A stretch of 64,000 bases of DNA from Acidobacteriota bacterium. GTDB taxonomy: Bacteria; Acidobacteriota; Terriglobia; Terriglobales; Acidobacteriaceae. Location: assembly GCA_021803035.1 (NCBI GenBank), contig JAJZME010000047.1:1-64000 (forward strand), given 5' to 3'. Each line of letters starts with the position of its first letter. Positions within the stretch are counted from its first letter, which is position 1. Position numbers and translations under genes: made by a program. A model generated the notes under the pieces. It was not told where the DNA came from. It saw nothing but the letters and a program-made list of their open reading frames with translations, and made no database searches. This document shows positions 7,742 through 16,822 of this stretch, piece by piece.

Positions 7742-9592
7742 ATGTGCGGGATTGCAGGCATTTGTTGCCTGGCTGGCCCACTTCGACCTGATTTTCGCGA
7801 GCTGCTGAATGCCGTTTCCATGAGCCTGGCAGTCCGGGGTCCGGACGCGCACGGGAGCTGGGTCTCCAAGGGAGGCGGAGCGGCCATGGTGCATCGGCGG
7901 CTGTCGATTCTCGACGTGGATGCGCGCTCCGATCAGCCCATGCGGTCGGCCGACGGCCGGTATGCTCTGGCATTCAATGGAGAAATATACAACTACGCCG
8001 AATTGCGCGCGGAGCTGGAGCGGCGGGGACGCACCTTTTCGACCACGGGCGACACGGAAGTGCTGCTGCAGATGTACATCGAGTACGGAACGGCGATGTT
8101 GAACCGTTTGCGTGGGATGTACGCATTTGCCATCTGGGATGAAGCCGAGCGGAAGCTGGTGCTGGCGCGCGACCCGTTCGGAATCAAGCCGCTCTACTAT
8201 GCCACCGGTGAGGGGCAGTTCCATTTCGCGTCGCAGGTTCGGGCGTTGTGCAGTATTCCGGGACTGGATCTGCGCAAGGAACCGGCGGGACACGTGGGAT
8301 TTCTTGTATGGGGATCGGTTCCGGAGCCGTATACGCTGTACCGCGGCATTCGCTGCCTGCCGAGCGGCAGCTATTTGACGGTGGCCAACGGGCGCGTTGC
8401 ATCGCCGAAGAAGTTTGCATCACCGGCCCAGGAATTTGCCTGTTTCGACGCGGCCGAGATGCCCAAGTCGGAGGGAGAGAGCTACGAGCGGCTGCACGAT
8501 GCGCTGAAGGAAAGCGTGCGCATGCATCTGATCGCGGATGTGCCGGTCTCGCTGTTTCTTTCCGCGGGGCTCGACTCGGGGATGGTTACGGCGCTTGCGG
8601 CGGAGGCGCATGGCGGGCTGGAGGGCTTGACGCTGGGCTTTGACCGCATGAAGGGCACGCTGGCAGACGAAACGCAGACGGCGGCGAAGGTGGCGAAGCA
8701 ATACGGGGTTCGCCATCACGCCCGGTATGTGGAGAAGAAGACATTTTCAGCACACCGGCAGCGGCTGCTGGAGCGGATGGATCAGCCGACGGTTGATGGC
8801 GTGAACACCTACTTTGTGAGCCTGCTGGCGCGAGAGCGCGGTTACAAGGTTGCGCTGAGCGGCCTGGGCGGCGATGAGCTCTTTGGAGGCTATCCGAGCT
8901 TTCAGCAGGTGCCAGCGCTGGTGCGCCGGCTGGGCGCCTGGACGCAGTTCCCTCGTCTTGGCGCGGGGCTGCGCGCGATTGCGGCTCCGGTGCTGTCGAA
9001 GATGACTTCTCCGAAATACGCGAGCCTCTTCGAATACGGGGGAAGCTGGGGCGGCGCATATCTGCTGCGGCGCGGGCTGTTCATGCCCTGGGAGCTGACC
9101 GGGATTCTGGGCGCAGAGATGGCGCGGGAGGGCTGGGAAGAACTTGCATCGATCCGGGAGATGAATGCGCTGGCGAGCGGAGTTGGCGATCACAAGATGA
9201 CGGGGCAAGCGGACTTCCTGCGCGTCTCCGCGCTGGAAATGCACTACTATATGCGGACGCAGTTGCTTCGCGACACGGACTGGGCGGGGATGGCTCACTC
9301 GCTGGAGATTCGCGTGCCGCTGGTGGACATGGTCCTTTTACGGCAGATTGCCGCGTTGCGCGCCAGCCCGTTTCCGCCCAAAAAGCCGCAGATTGTGAAG
9401 GCGCTGCAGACACCGCTGCCCGAGGAGGTCGCCAACCGGGAGAAGAGCGGATTCGTGGCACCGGTACGCGAGTGGATGCAGGAAGAGGCGGAAGGAGCAC
9501 CGAGGCGCGGCCTGCGGAACTGGGCGCTGTACATCTACCGGTACTTTGATGGGCTGCATTCGGGGGAAGTGGCCCCGCGGTACGCGGCGTGA
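7742..9592 (+). CDS. asnB: Asparagine synthetase (glutamine-hydrolysing)
   Basis: This 616-residue enzyme is predicted to convert aspartate, glutamine and ATP to asparagine. The start at 7742 is fixed by MCGIAG, which places the catalytic cysteine at position 2. The N-terminal class II glutaminase domain contains AVRGPD, MVHRRLSILD and FNGEIYNY. The C-terminal synthetase domain has the ATP pyrophosphatase loop near residue 274, in the form LSAGLDSG rather than the usual SGGLDSS. It also has SGLGGDELFGGY. AGGAG lies about 12 bases upstream. It is a single gene, convergent with the threonine aldolase. Paralogues of this type often amidate surface polymers, so a role in cell-envelope synthesis rather than amino-acid supply is possible. 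Confidence 0.9.
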   Translation: MCGIAGICCLAGPLRPDFRELLNAVSMSLAVRGPDAHGSWVSKGGGAAMVHRRLSILDVDARSDQPMRSADGRYALAFNGEIYNYAELRAELERRGRTFSTTGDTEVLLQMYIEYGTAMLNRLRGMYAFAIWDEAERKLVLARDPFGIKPLYYATGEGQFHFASQVRALCSIPGLDLRKEPAGHVGFLVWGSVPEPYTLYRGIRCLPSGSYLTVANGRVASPKKFASPAQEFACFDAAEMPKSEGESYERLHDALKESVRMHLIADVPVSLFLSAGLDSGMVTALAAEAHGGLEGLTLGFDRMKGTLADETQTAAKVAKQYGVRHHARYVEKKTFSAHRQRLLERMDQPTVDGVNTYFVSLLARERGYKVALSGLGGDELFGGYPSFQQVPALVRRLGAWTQFPRLGAGLRAIAAPVLSKMTSPKYASLFEYGGSWGGAYLLRRGLFMPWELTGILGAEMAREGWEELASIREMNALASGVGDHKMTGQADFLRVSALEMHYYMRTQLLRDTDWAGMAHSLEIRVPLVDMVLLRQIAALRASPFPPKKPQIVKALQTPLPEEVANREKSGFVAPVREWMQEEAEGAPRRGLRNWALYIYRYFDGLHSGEVAPRYAA

Positions 9593-9605
9593 GGGAAGTT
9601 TCACG

Positions 9606-9620
9606 GGCGCCGGCGGCGCC
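9606..9620. terminator. Short GC hairpin between convergent genes
   Basis: GGCGCC (9606-9611) and GGCGCC (9615-9620) flank a 3-base loop between the stops of asnB and the threonine aldolase. No U-tract follows, so its activity as a terminator is uncertain. Confidence 0.35.
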
Positions 9621-9622
9621 TC

Positions 9623-10660
9623 TCAGAGGGCGGCATCGATCTCTTCCGCAAGGATCTGGGCAGCAGCGAGACAGGCGGCGCGGTTGACGTCAAGGTGGGT
9701 AACGAGGCGCATGGCGCCGGGCGCAATGGCGTTGGCCAGGACCCCCCGGGCCTTGAGCCGCTGGGAGAGTTCGGGCGCGGTGAGGCGGCCGGTGAGGCGA
9801 AAAATAACGATGTTGGTCTCGACGGAGTCGAGGTCGATGGCAACGCCTTTGCAGGGAGCCAGCGTCTCGGCCAGCAGGCGGGCATTGGCGTGGTCTTCGT
9901 GCAGGCGAGCGGGCATCTGTTCGAGGGCGATGAGCCCAGCGGCGGCGAGGATGCCGGCCTGACGCATGCCTCCGCCGAGGGCCTTGCGGAAGATGCGCGC
10001 CTGCGCAATCAGTTCCGCCGAAGCCACCAGCATGGAGCCTACGGGCGCACCCAGGCCCTTTGACAGACAGAACATGACGGAGTCAAAGCCGCGGGTGAGC
10101 GTTTTCACGTCCAGGCCCAGGGCGGTGGCCGCATTGAAGATGCGCGCGCCATCCAGGTGGACGGGGAGCTTGCGTTCCTTTGCGTTACCCCATATCTCTT
10201 CCAGAATCTGCAGGTTGTAGACACGTCCGCCGGCCAGATTGACGGTATTTTCGATCGCAATCAACCCGGTGGCGGCGTGGATGGAGCTTCGACCGTAGAT
10301 CACCGGCTCGATGTGACGCCAGGTCAGGATGCCATGCTCGCTGGGAACGGCACGGATGAGGCAGCCGGAGAAGACGGCCGTGGTGGCCATCTCGTAATCG
10401 AGGATGTGCGCGCGCGATTCGGCGATGACTTCCTGGCCGGGCTGCGTATGCAGGCGGATGGCGATCTGGTTGCCCATGGTGCCGGAGGGCACAAAGAGCG
10501 CGGCCTCGCGGCCAAAGATTTCCGCGGCGCGGCGCTCCAGCAGGTTGATAGTGGGATCTTCGCCGTAGACGTCGTCTCCCACTTCGGCCGCGGCCATCGC
10601 AGCGCGCATTTCGAGTGTGGGACGAGTCACGGTGTCGGAACGCAGGTCGATCAGGGCCAT
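9623..10660 (-). CDS. ltaE: Low-specificity L-threonine aldolase
   Basis: This 345-residue PLP-dependent enzyme is predicted to cleave threonine or allo-threonine to glycine and acetaldehyde. It is full length. The N-terminus [12 protein letters not shown] is diagnostic. The cofactor lysine is K201 in [11 protein letters not shown], and [10 protein letters not shown] at 168-177 carries the PLP aspartate. Its start overlaps the end of the upstream fkbM-type gene by 10 bases, and AGGAG lies about 6 bases before the ATG, so the two are probably co-translated. Whether the pairing has a shared pathway is unclear. Confidence 0.93.
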   Translation of the reverse strand: MALIDLRSDTVTRPTLEMRAAMAAAEVGDDVYGEDPTINLLERRAAEIFGREAALFVPSGTMGNQIAIRLHTQPGQEVIAESRAHILDYEMATTAVFSGCLIRAVPSEHGILTWRHIEPVIYGRSSIHAATGLIAIENTVNLAGGRVYNLQILEEIWGNAKERKLPVHLDGARIFNAATALGLDVKTLTRGFDSVMFCLSKGLGAPVGSMLVASAELIAQARIFRKALGGGMRQAGILAAAGLIALEQMPARLHEDHANARLLAETLAPCKGVAIDLDSVETNIVIFRLTGRLTAPELSQRLKARGVLANAIAPGAMRLVTHLDVNRAACLAAAQILAEEIDAAL

Positions 10661-11385
10661 CGTGCTCCTTCAGGGACAAGCTTGCCGCAGACAAACACCG
10701 CATTCCAATACAGGAGCACCTGTTTGCCGTATTCCCGAAACTGTTCGTAGACGCCAAAGGCGCAATAGCCGTACTTCGTCAGAAAGTCTGCCACCTCAGA
10801 AAAGCTTGCATATTCCCTGGTGCGAACGACCGGCTCGCATTCGCATTGCACGAAGTGGATCCGCTGCTGCGCGAGGAGCGGGACGGCTCCGGCCAAAACA
10901 TCGAGATCGAAGCCTTCCGTATCGATCTTGAGAAAATCGACGCTTTGCAGCTTTTGCTCTTCCGCGAAGGCTGCGATGGTGCTCAGCGTGATGGTCTCGG
11001 GACGATCCTCGGGACGCGCCAATTTGAGAGAGCTTCTCTGCGACTCGGGATTAACATGAATCGTCGTCTGGCAGGCCTCCGGCCCAAAGCCCAGATTATA
11101 AGCGTGAATCCGCGGAAACCGCCTGGTATTCGCTACGAGCTTTTCATACGTTGCCGCAACCGGCTCGAAGCTGTAGATCTCGGCGCGCGGATATTCGCGC
11201 AGATAAGAAATTGCCGATTGTCCGATGTTGGCGCCGACGTCAAGGAGGATCCTCACGCCATTACGCCCGAGCGTCTTTTCGATATCGAAGGAGCATATTG
11301 TCCCGTTGGGCAGGGTGTTCCGATAGATTCTGCAGCCGGTAATTTGCTCAACGGCTGTTTTGATGCCCTTAATGACTGGAAGCAT
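10651..11385 (-). CDS. FkbM-family SAM-dependent methyltransferase
   Basis: This 244-residue protein has the FkbM-type fold. The SAM-binding motif is [15 protein letters not shown] (about 47-61), followed by the acidic strand end EIYSFEPV. The later [16 protein letters not shown] segment is a family signature. FkbM proteins O-methylate sugars or secondary metabolites; the substrate here is unknown. It overlaps the ltaE start by 10 bases and is followed by no other biosynthetic gene, so it looks like a two-gene transcript. AAGGT sits about 10 bases before the ATG. Confidence 0.87.
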   Translation of the reverse strand: MLPVIKGIKTAVEQITGCRIYRNTLPNGTICSFDIEKTLGRNGVRILLDVGANIGQSAISYLREYPRAEIYSFEPVAATYEKLVANTRRFPRIHAYNLGFGPEACQTTIHVNPESQRSSLKLARPEDRPETITLSTIAAFAEEQKLQSVDFLKIDTEGFDLDVLAGAVPLLAQQRIHFVQCECEPVVRTREYASFSEVADFLTKYGYCAFGVYEQFREYGKQVLLYWNAVFVCGKLVPEGARWP

Positions 11386-11482
11386 TCCGTTCGTACCTTT
11401 AGGGACTGCACAATGATCAAGACAGAGCCAAAGAATATTCTGGACCGGGGGATGACAAATCGTAATCCCCCTAACGCGCCAT

Positions 11483-12466
11483 TTAAGGTATCTGCGCCAT
11501 CGGCAATTCGATAATTGGCGTCATCTTGCCGTGATTTTCGGCAACAGCCCAAAGGCCGTGGAAGTTCTCTCTGAGCCCCGGCTGGGCCTTCAGCAGCGCG
11601 CTGAGCACGGCCACCGCTTCGGTGTGCAGGGCCGCGGGAGCCGTGACGCCGGTGGACTCGTAAGTCACCGCCAGATCAGGCTCATGCAGCACTGAATTGA
11701 CGTGAATGGACAAGATCTTCCAGGTGCGCGCGCCGTCCTTGATCGAATAAGGGAAGGCGTTTTTGGGTGAGTTCTGGATCTGGCCCTGTTCGGTATCGAG
11801 TTTCTGCAAATTAGGTGACGAGAGGAAATCGACCGGCAGGAGCATATAGCGCGCCATGGAGTAGCAATACCAGGCGCTCCAGGGGTCTGAATTGGCGAGG
11901 ACTCGGCCGCGCGCCCAGTACCAGTCGCCGTCATGCCCGGCGAAGGCGCCCTGGTGCACCGACAGGCCGGCCAGTTTCCAGCCACCCGTGGGCCCCGCTT
12001 CCCAGGCCAGGATCAATCCAAACTGTCCGGCCAGCGGGGCGCCGGCTGCGTCGCCGAGAATGATCGCATACTTTCCAGGCGGCAAATTGGGCATATTGAT
12101 GGTTACAGTCAGCGACCCGCTGGCGTTCGAGCAGAAAAACTCGGTATCGGCGGGCGCGGTAAGGCTGGTGGCGTCGAGCAGGTAGGCATTCCGCAACTGG
12201 ATCTTCCCGCCCTGCATGAGCGGCTGGGCATTTTCCACGGCGGCGCGAATATTGGTCCACTCCCCGGCTTCCGGGGAAAACAGCGCCGCCTGAAGCGCGG
12301 GATAATTCTGCGTCATGATGGCTTGCGCCAATTGTTCGCTGATAATGGACAGGGTCGAGCGGAGAAGCGGCGACAACTGCGCCTGCGAGGTGCAGCTGGT
12401 GGCCCAACTCACCGCCGGCACAAACAGCATCACCGCACTGGCCGCAAGCTTCCAACCGAGGCGCAT
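11483..12466 (-). CDS. Secreted protein of unknown function
   Basis: This 327-residue protein has a clear signal peptide (KLAASAVMLFVPAVSWA, cleavage probably after ATSC or just before it). No enzymatic motif is recognised. The middle contains paired strands (SLTVTINMPNLPPGKYAIIL) and a tryptophan- and tyrosine-rich segment (DWYWARGRVLANSDPWSAWYCYSMARYML). This suggests a globular beta-rich periplasmic or extracellular protein. The start has a strong AGGAGGAAT ribosome binding site. I believe it is a lineage-restricted acidobacterial family. Its promoter region is shared with the divergent gene at 12617. Confidence 0.75.
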   Translation of the reverse strand: MRLGWKLAASAVMLFVPAVSWATSCTSQAQLSPLLRSTLSIISEQLAQAIMTQNYPALQAALFSPEAGEWTNIRAAVENAQPLMQGGKIQLRNAYLLDATSLTAPADTEFFCSNASGSLTVTINMPNLPPGKYAIILGDAAGAPLAGQFGLILAWEAGPTGGWKLAGLSVHQGAFAGHDGDWYWARGRVLANSDPWSAWYCYSMARYMLLPVDFLSSPNLQKLDTEQGQIQNSPKNAFPYSIKDGARTWKILSIHVNSVLHEPDLAVTYESTGVTAPAALHTEAVAVLSALLKAQPGLRENFHGLWAVAENHGKMTPIIELPMAQIP

Positions 12467-12616
12467 CGCGTAATTATTCCTCCTGGGACCGCCCGGACGC
12501 CTTTGAGCGCGGACAGGCCACTGTTAGTCTAGTACACAGTGGAGCGGCTTCGCACTGGCGCCCGCCACGGCGCGGATTGCCGGGCAAAGCTCCCGGAGCC
12601 TGATCGGAAGGGACAG

Positions 12617-13369
12617 ATGGTCGCACTGCGAGTTGCGGTTTCGCCACGCCGGACCGCGCCAAGGACACCTGGCCGGCATCACTGCGCTCGCCTGCTCATC
12701 TCAGCCCTGCCGGCCGTATTGCTGGCACCGCCCCTGTTCGCCGCCCAGGCATTGCCGGCCACGCACCCGACAGTTCGCTCCGGCAAGCCCCTTCCGGCAC
12801 ACCAACGATCCATTGCCGCCGAGATGAAAAAGCCGGTCTCTGAACCGGCGGTTCCACCCGCGGCCCCAACGCCGCTGTGGCCCATCAACGCCCCACCCAG
12901 GAAGCCTTCCGTACACTGGAACGGCCACGTGCTCAGTATCGACGCCATGAACTCCAGCCTGCAGCAAATTTTGCAGGACGTCGTGTCCCAAACAGGCGCG
13001 CAGATCCAGGGCCTGAGAGCGGATCAGCGTGTCTTCGGCGTGTACGGGCCGGGAAAACCCCGCAAAGTGCTTGCGCAACTGCTTGAAGGCACCAGCTATA
13101 ACTTCCTCATTGTGGGAGACCTGGCGCGCGGAGAGCCGCTGAAAATCATCCTGAGCGTGCGCCCCAAGGGCGGAATGCAACCGAACGCGCCGGTTTCAGA
13201 GTCGGGATACGCGCCCATGCCCCAGGGCTATGTGCCTCCACCTGCACTGAGCCGCCCTCAGCCACAGCGTACTCCGCAGCAGATTTTGCAGCAGATGCAA
13301 CAGCGCGAACAGCTGCTCCGCGAGCAGCAGATGCGCCTTGAACAGATGCGCCAGCAAAACCACCAGTAG
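12617..13369 (+). CDS. Secreted protein with STN-like domain and Q-rich tail
   Basis: This 250-residue protein starts at 12617, where GGAAGGG precedes the ATG; an upstream start at 12539 is less likely. A signal-like hydrophobic stretch (LLISALPAVLLAPPLFAAQ) is followed by a proline-rich linker. The segment from about residue 105 (HVLSIDAMNSSLQQILQDVVSQTGAQI through YNFLIVGD) resembles the short secretin/TonB N-terminal domain (STN), an amphipathic helix between beta strands. The C-terminus is proline-rich and then a glutamine-rich helix (QQILQQMQQREQLLREQQMR) likely to form a coiled coil. The STN call is an inference from pattern. It may dock to a secretin or a signalling receptor. Confidence 0.65.
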   Translation: MVALRVAVSPRRTAPRTPGRHHCARLLISALPAVLLAPPLFAAQALPATHPTVRSGKPLPAHQRSIAAEMKKPVSEPAVPPAAPTPLWPINAPPRKPSVHWNGHVLSIDAMNSSLQQILQDVVSQTGAQIQGLRADQRVFGVYGPGKPRKVLAQLLEGTSYNFLIVGDLARGEPLKIILSVRPKGGMQPNAPVSESGYAPMPQGYVPPPALSRPQPQRTPQQILQQMQQREQLLREQQMRLEQMRQQNHQ

Positions 13370-13390
13370 TAACTGGCGCGGCGCCGGACC

Positions 13391-13561
13391 TCAGCCCTGC
13401 GGCACGCGCGCTACTGCCCGGCCCGGTTGCACCGCGGGGCGTCTTGCCGGAGCGATGAGCGCAAAACCGGCGCGCAAAATTGCATAGGCCGCCAGAATTC
13501 CAAACGCCATCGAGCCCACGGAAGCGCAAACCAACATTGCCAGATTCAGTAAATTTGCCAC
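13391..13561 (-). CDS. Small membrane protein, one predicted TM helix pair
   Basis: This 56-residue open frame starts with GTG at 13561, with an alternative ATG at 13537. Its sequence is strongly hydrophobic (LVCASVGSMAFGILAAYAILRAGFALIA) and ends in a basic, proline-containing tail (PARRPAVQPGRAVARV). The frame remains open upstream to a stop at 13688, with an acidic stretch there that has no canonical start. The composition looks like a genuine small membrane protein, but the short length and the weak start signal limit confidence. It converges on the STN-like gene. Confidence 0.4.
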   Translation of the reverse strand: MANLLNLAMLVCASVGSMAFGILAAYAILRAGFALIAPARRPAVQPGRAVARVPQG

Positions 13562-13789
13562 CCAAAACCGCCCTGGTCCAACACCCTGGGCCTTGATTTC
13601 GTCCGAGTCAGGCAGTAGATCGCTTTTCCCGGAACCGTTCCCAGGTTCTAATTTGTCATTCTCGCAGAAGAATGCCCGCGTTGACCCTTATTTCTGTTGC
13701 CTCTTAGAATACCCCCAGGGCAGTTGCACAGGCAATAAAGGACGCAGCAGCTCCCAAAAGCGCCCGCCTCCTCAATCCACCAGCCGGCC

Positions 13790-16627
13790 ATGACCATTAC
13801 CCACATCTCGGTGCGAGGGGCGCGGCAGCACAATCTGCGCGACATCAATGTGCGCATTCCCCGCAACAGCCTGACGGTCGTTACCGGCCTGTCCGGTTCG
13901 GGGAAAAGCTCCCTGGCCTTCGATACCATCTATGCGGAAGGCCAGCGGCGCTACGTTGAAACGCTTTCGGCCTATGCGCGGCAGTTTCTTGACCAGATCG
14001 AGCGGCCCGACGTGGACTCTATCGAGGGGCTGAGTCCGGCCATCTCCATCGAGCAAAAGACCACCAGCCGCAGCCCGCGATCCACGGTAGGAACCATTAC
14101 CGAGATTTACGATTACCTGCGTCTTCTCTACGCCTCCGTGGGCACGCCGCACTGCCCGAATTGCGGACGGCCCATCGCGCGGCAGACCGCAGACCAGATG
14201 GTGCAGCGGATTCTGGAGCTTGCCGCCGGCGAGCGGGTCACGATCATGGCGCCCATCGTCCGCGGGCGCAAAGGCGAGTTCAAGGACCTGCTCGACCAGC
14301 TCGATCAGCAGGGTTTTCGCGCTCGCGTGGATGGCGAAGTCCGCGACCTCTCCGAGCCGTTATCGCTCGACCGGCGCAAGAACCACACTATTGAAGCGGT
14401 CATCGACCGCATCCTGGTAAAACCTGCCGGGGAGGCCCCGGCTCCCGCGGCGGGAACATGGGCGGGAATTGGGCCGGGTGTCAGCTCTGGCAAGCCCTCC
14501 GCTGAAAAGCGGCTGGAACAGGCCGTCTCCAAAGCGTTGCAACTGGCCAACGGCCTCATCCTGGTAGCCATCGCCGGCCGCGAGGAGCAACTGTTCTCCT
14601 CGTCAATGGCCTGCCCGGATTGCGGTCTCGATGTTCCCAAACTGGAACCGCGCAGTTTCAGTTTCAATTCGACCTTCGGCGCCTGCCCGGAGTGCCACGG
14701 CCTGGGCTCGCTGTACGATCTAGATCCCGCAAAGGTGATTACCGACTGGTCCAAGCCGCTGCTGGACGGCGGATTGGGCCCCGGCTCGGCCTCGCAATAT
14801 CTCCTCCGGCTCGTCCGGCTGGCCGCGGACCGCTACGGCATTGACCTGAAGACACCGTTTGAGGATCTGCCGCCGCGCCAGCAGCACATCCTGGTCTACG
14901 GCCCGCCCAAGAGCGAGGCACCGCGCACCGGCTTTCACGGCATTCTGGCCTACCTGCGCGAAACCATTGAAGAAGCCCGCAGCGACGCCTACCGCGAGTA
15001 CATGATGGGCTACATGTCGGCGGCGCCGTGCCCCGTCTGCCGCGGCCAACGCCTACGCCCCGAGTCGCTGGCGGTGAAGATCGGCGGGCTCTCCATTGCC
15101 GACTTCACTGCCCTGCCCTTGAATCGCGCGCTTTCAGCCGCCATCAACCTCAAATTCACGGCGCGTGAGGCGCTGGTGGCCGAGCGCATCCGGCGCGAGA
15201 TTGTGGAGCGGCTGGAGTTTCTCTGCGCGGTGGGCCTCAGCTATCTCTCTCTGGACCGCAACGCCACCACGATCTCTGGCGGCGAGAGCCAGCGCATCCG
15301 TCTGGCCACGCAGATCGGCTCGCGGCTGCGCGGCGTGCTCTACGTGCTCGATGAGCCTTCCATCGGCCTGCACCAGCGCGATAACAACCGGCTGATTGAC
15401 GCCCTCAAACAACTGCGCGACCTCGGCAACACCGTTCTGGTCGTGGAGCACGACGAGGACACCATCCGCCACGCCGACTATGTGGTCGATCTCGGTCCCG
15501 GCGCGGGCCGCCTGGGCGGGCAGGTGGTGGCCGAAGGCACGCCCGCCGAGATCATGGCCGCGCCTGTTTCGCTCACCGGCCGCTACCTGTCCGGCGCGGC
15601 AACCATGCTGCAGCGTGCCCGGCCGCGGCCGCTCACCGGGAAGTGGCTGGTCGTCGCCGGAGCGCGCGAGCACAACCTGCAGGACATCACCATTCGCATT
15701 CCGCTGGGCGTCATCACGGTGGTCACGGGCGTCAGCGGCAGCGGCAAGAGCACGCTGGTCAACGACATTCTCTACCGCTCGCTGGCGAAGATCATCTACG
15801 GTTCGCGCGAGGAGCCGGGCGCGCACGACGCACTGGAAGGCGCCGAGATGATCGACAAGGTGGTGCGCATCGATCAGTCGCCCATCGGGCGCACGCCGCG
15901 CTCCAATCCGGCCACCTACACGCAGGTCTTCTCGCCGATCCGCGACCTGTTCGCCATGCTGCCCGAATCGCGCGAACGCGGCTACAAGCCGGGGCGCTTC
16001 AGCTTCAACGTCTCTGGCGGCCGCTGCGAAGCCTGCCAGGGCGACGGCCAGCGGCGCATCGAAATGAACTTTATGCCCGATGTCTACGTCCAGTGCGAGG
16101 TGTGCAACGGGCGCCGCTACAACCAGGAAACGCTGGCCGTGAAGTTTCACGGCTACTCCATCGCCGACATTCTCGATCTCACCATTGAAGACGCGCTTCC
16201 GGTACTGGCCGACGTGCCGCAGGTGCGGCAGAAGCTGCAAACGCTGGCGGATGTCGGCCTGGGCTACGTGCATCTGGGCCAGAGCGCGACCACTCTTTCC
16301 GGCGGCGAGGCGCAGCGCATGAAGCTGGCGCGCGAGTTGTCAAAGCGGCAGACGGGCCGCACGCTTTACCTGCTCGATGAGCCCACCACCGGACTGCACT
16401 TCGACGACGTGCGCAAGCTGCTTGAAGTGCTGCACCGGCTCGCCGACCTGGGCAATTCGGTCATCATCATCGAGCACAATCTTGACGTGATCCGCAACGC
16501 CGACTGGGTGATCGATCTGGGCCCCGAAGGCGGTGAAGGCGGAGGCCGCGTGGTGGGCGAAGGCAGGCCCGCGCGTATCGCCGCCACCCCCGGCTCGTAT
16601 ACCGGACAGTTCCTCACCCGTTTTTAG
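13790..16627 (+). CDS. uvrA: Excinuclease ABC subunit A
   Basis: This 945-residue protein is the damage-recognition ATPase of nucleotide excision repair, which loads UvrB. Two ABC modules are visible. The first Walker A is GLSGSGKSS at 33-41 with signature [16 protein letters not shown]. The second Walker A is GVSGSGKST near 647 with signature [14 protein letters not shown]. Zinc-finger cysteines are present in CPDCG...CPECHG (about 275-303) and in CEACQGDG...CEVCNGRRY (about 745-775). The start at 13790 matches the typical N-terminus [17 protein letters not shown]. The C-terminus [10 protein letters not shown] is normal. The same reading frame stays open after the TAG stop for a further 64 codons (see findings). 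Confidence 0.97.
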   Translation: MTITHISVRGARQHNLRDINVRIPRNSLTVVTGLSGSGKSSLAFDTIYAEGQRRYVETLSAYARQFLDQIERPDVDSIEGLSPAISIEQKTTSRSPRSTVGTITEIYDYLRLLYASVGTPHCPNCGRPIARQTADQMVQRILELAAGERVTIMAPIVRGRKGEFKDLLDQLDQQGFRARVDGEVRDLSEPLSLDRRKNHTIEAVIDRILVKPAGEAPAPAAGTWAGIGPGVSSGKPSAEKRLEQAVSKALQLANGLILVAIAGREEQLFSSSMACPDCGLDVPKLEPRSFSFNSTFGACPECHGLGSLYDLDPAKVITDWSKPLLDGGLGPGSASQYLLRLVRLAADRYGIDLKTPFEDLPPRQQHILVYGPPKSEAPRTGFHGILAYLRETIEEARSDAYREYMMGYMSAAPCPVCRGQRLRPESLAVKIGGLSIADFTALPLNRALSAAINLKFTAREALVAERIRREIVERLEFLCAVGLSYLSLDRNATTISGGESQRIRLATQIGSRLRGVLYVLDEPSIGLHQRDNNRLIDALKQLRDLGNTVLVVEHDEDTIRHADYVVDLGPGAGRLGGQVVAEGTPAEIMAAPVSLTGRYLSGAATMLQRARPRPLTGKWLVVAGAREHNLQDITIRIPLGVITVVTGVSGSGKSTLVNDILYRSLAKIIYGSREEPGAHDALEGAEMIDKVVRIDQSPIGRTPRSNPATYTQVFSPIRDLFAMLPESRERGYKPGRFSFNVSGGRCEACQGDGQRRIEMNFMPDVYVQCEVCNGRRYNQETLAVKFHGYSIADILDLTIEDALPVLADVPQVRQKLQTLADVGLGYVHLGQSATTLSGGEAQRMKLARELSKRQTGRTLYLLDEPTTGLHFDDVRKLLEVLHRLADLGNSVIIIEHNLDVIRNADWVIDLGPEGGEGGGRVVGEGRPARIAATPGSYTGQFLTRF

Positions 16628-16672
16628 GCTTCCAGTGATGGTCATCCGATTCCTGCCGAACTCGACGAAGAG

Positions 16673-16822
16673 ATGCCGCCGACGCCGGCCGGCGGAGCAT
16701 CCAATGGAAGGGAACCCGCGGCCGATCCGTTGCCGAAGGCTGCTGCGCCGCGATCGAAAGGAAAGCCTGCGGTACGCAAATCCATCCTTAAAAAAAGGAA
16801 GAAGAAAGCGGTGACTGAATGA
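16673..16822 (+). CDS. Possible small basic protein between uvrA and the CPBP gene
   Basis: This 49-residue frame begins with MPPTPAGG and ends in a lysine- and arginine-rich tail (SILKKRKKKAVTE). Its TGA overlaps the ATG of the CPBP protease gene (ATGA), a common coupling arrangement. GAAGAG directly abuts the start, closer than usual. The frame is the same as that of uvrA and is open from the uvrA stop codon onward. It could therefore be a separate small gene, a lost C-terminal extension of UvrA, or a chance open frame in GC-rich DNA. Confidence 0.3.
   Translation: MPPTPAGGASNGREPAADPLPKAAAPRSKGKPAVRKSILKKRKKKAVTE

Noticed and set aside
9601-9625. Considered as a strong terminator of asnB
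   Set aside because: The stem is only 6 bp and no U-tract follows, so it is listed only at low confidence.
13648-13929. Minus-strand frame across the uvrA start
   Set aside because: It is antisense to the uvrA N-terminus and its promoter; no independent evidence.
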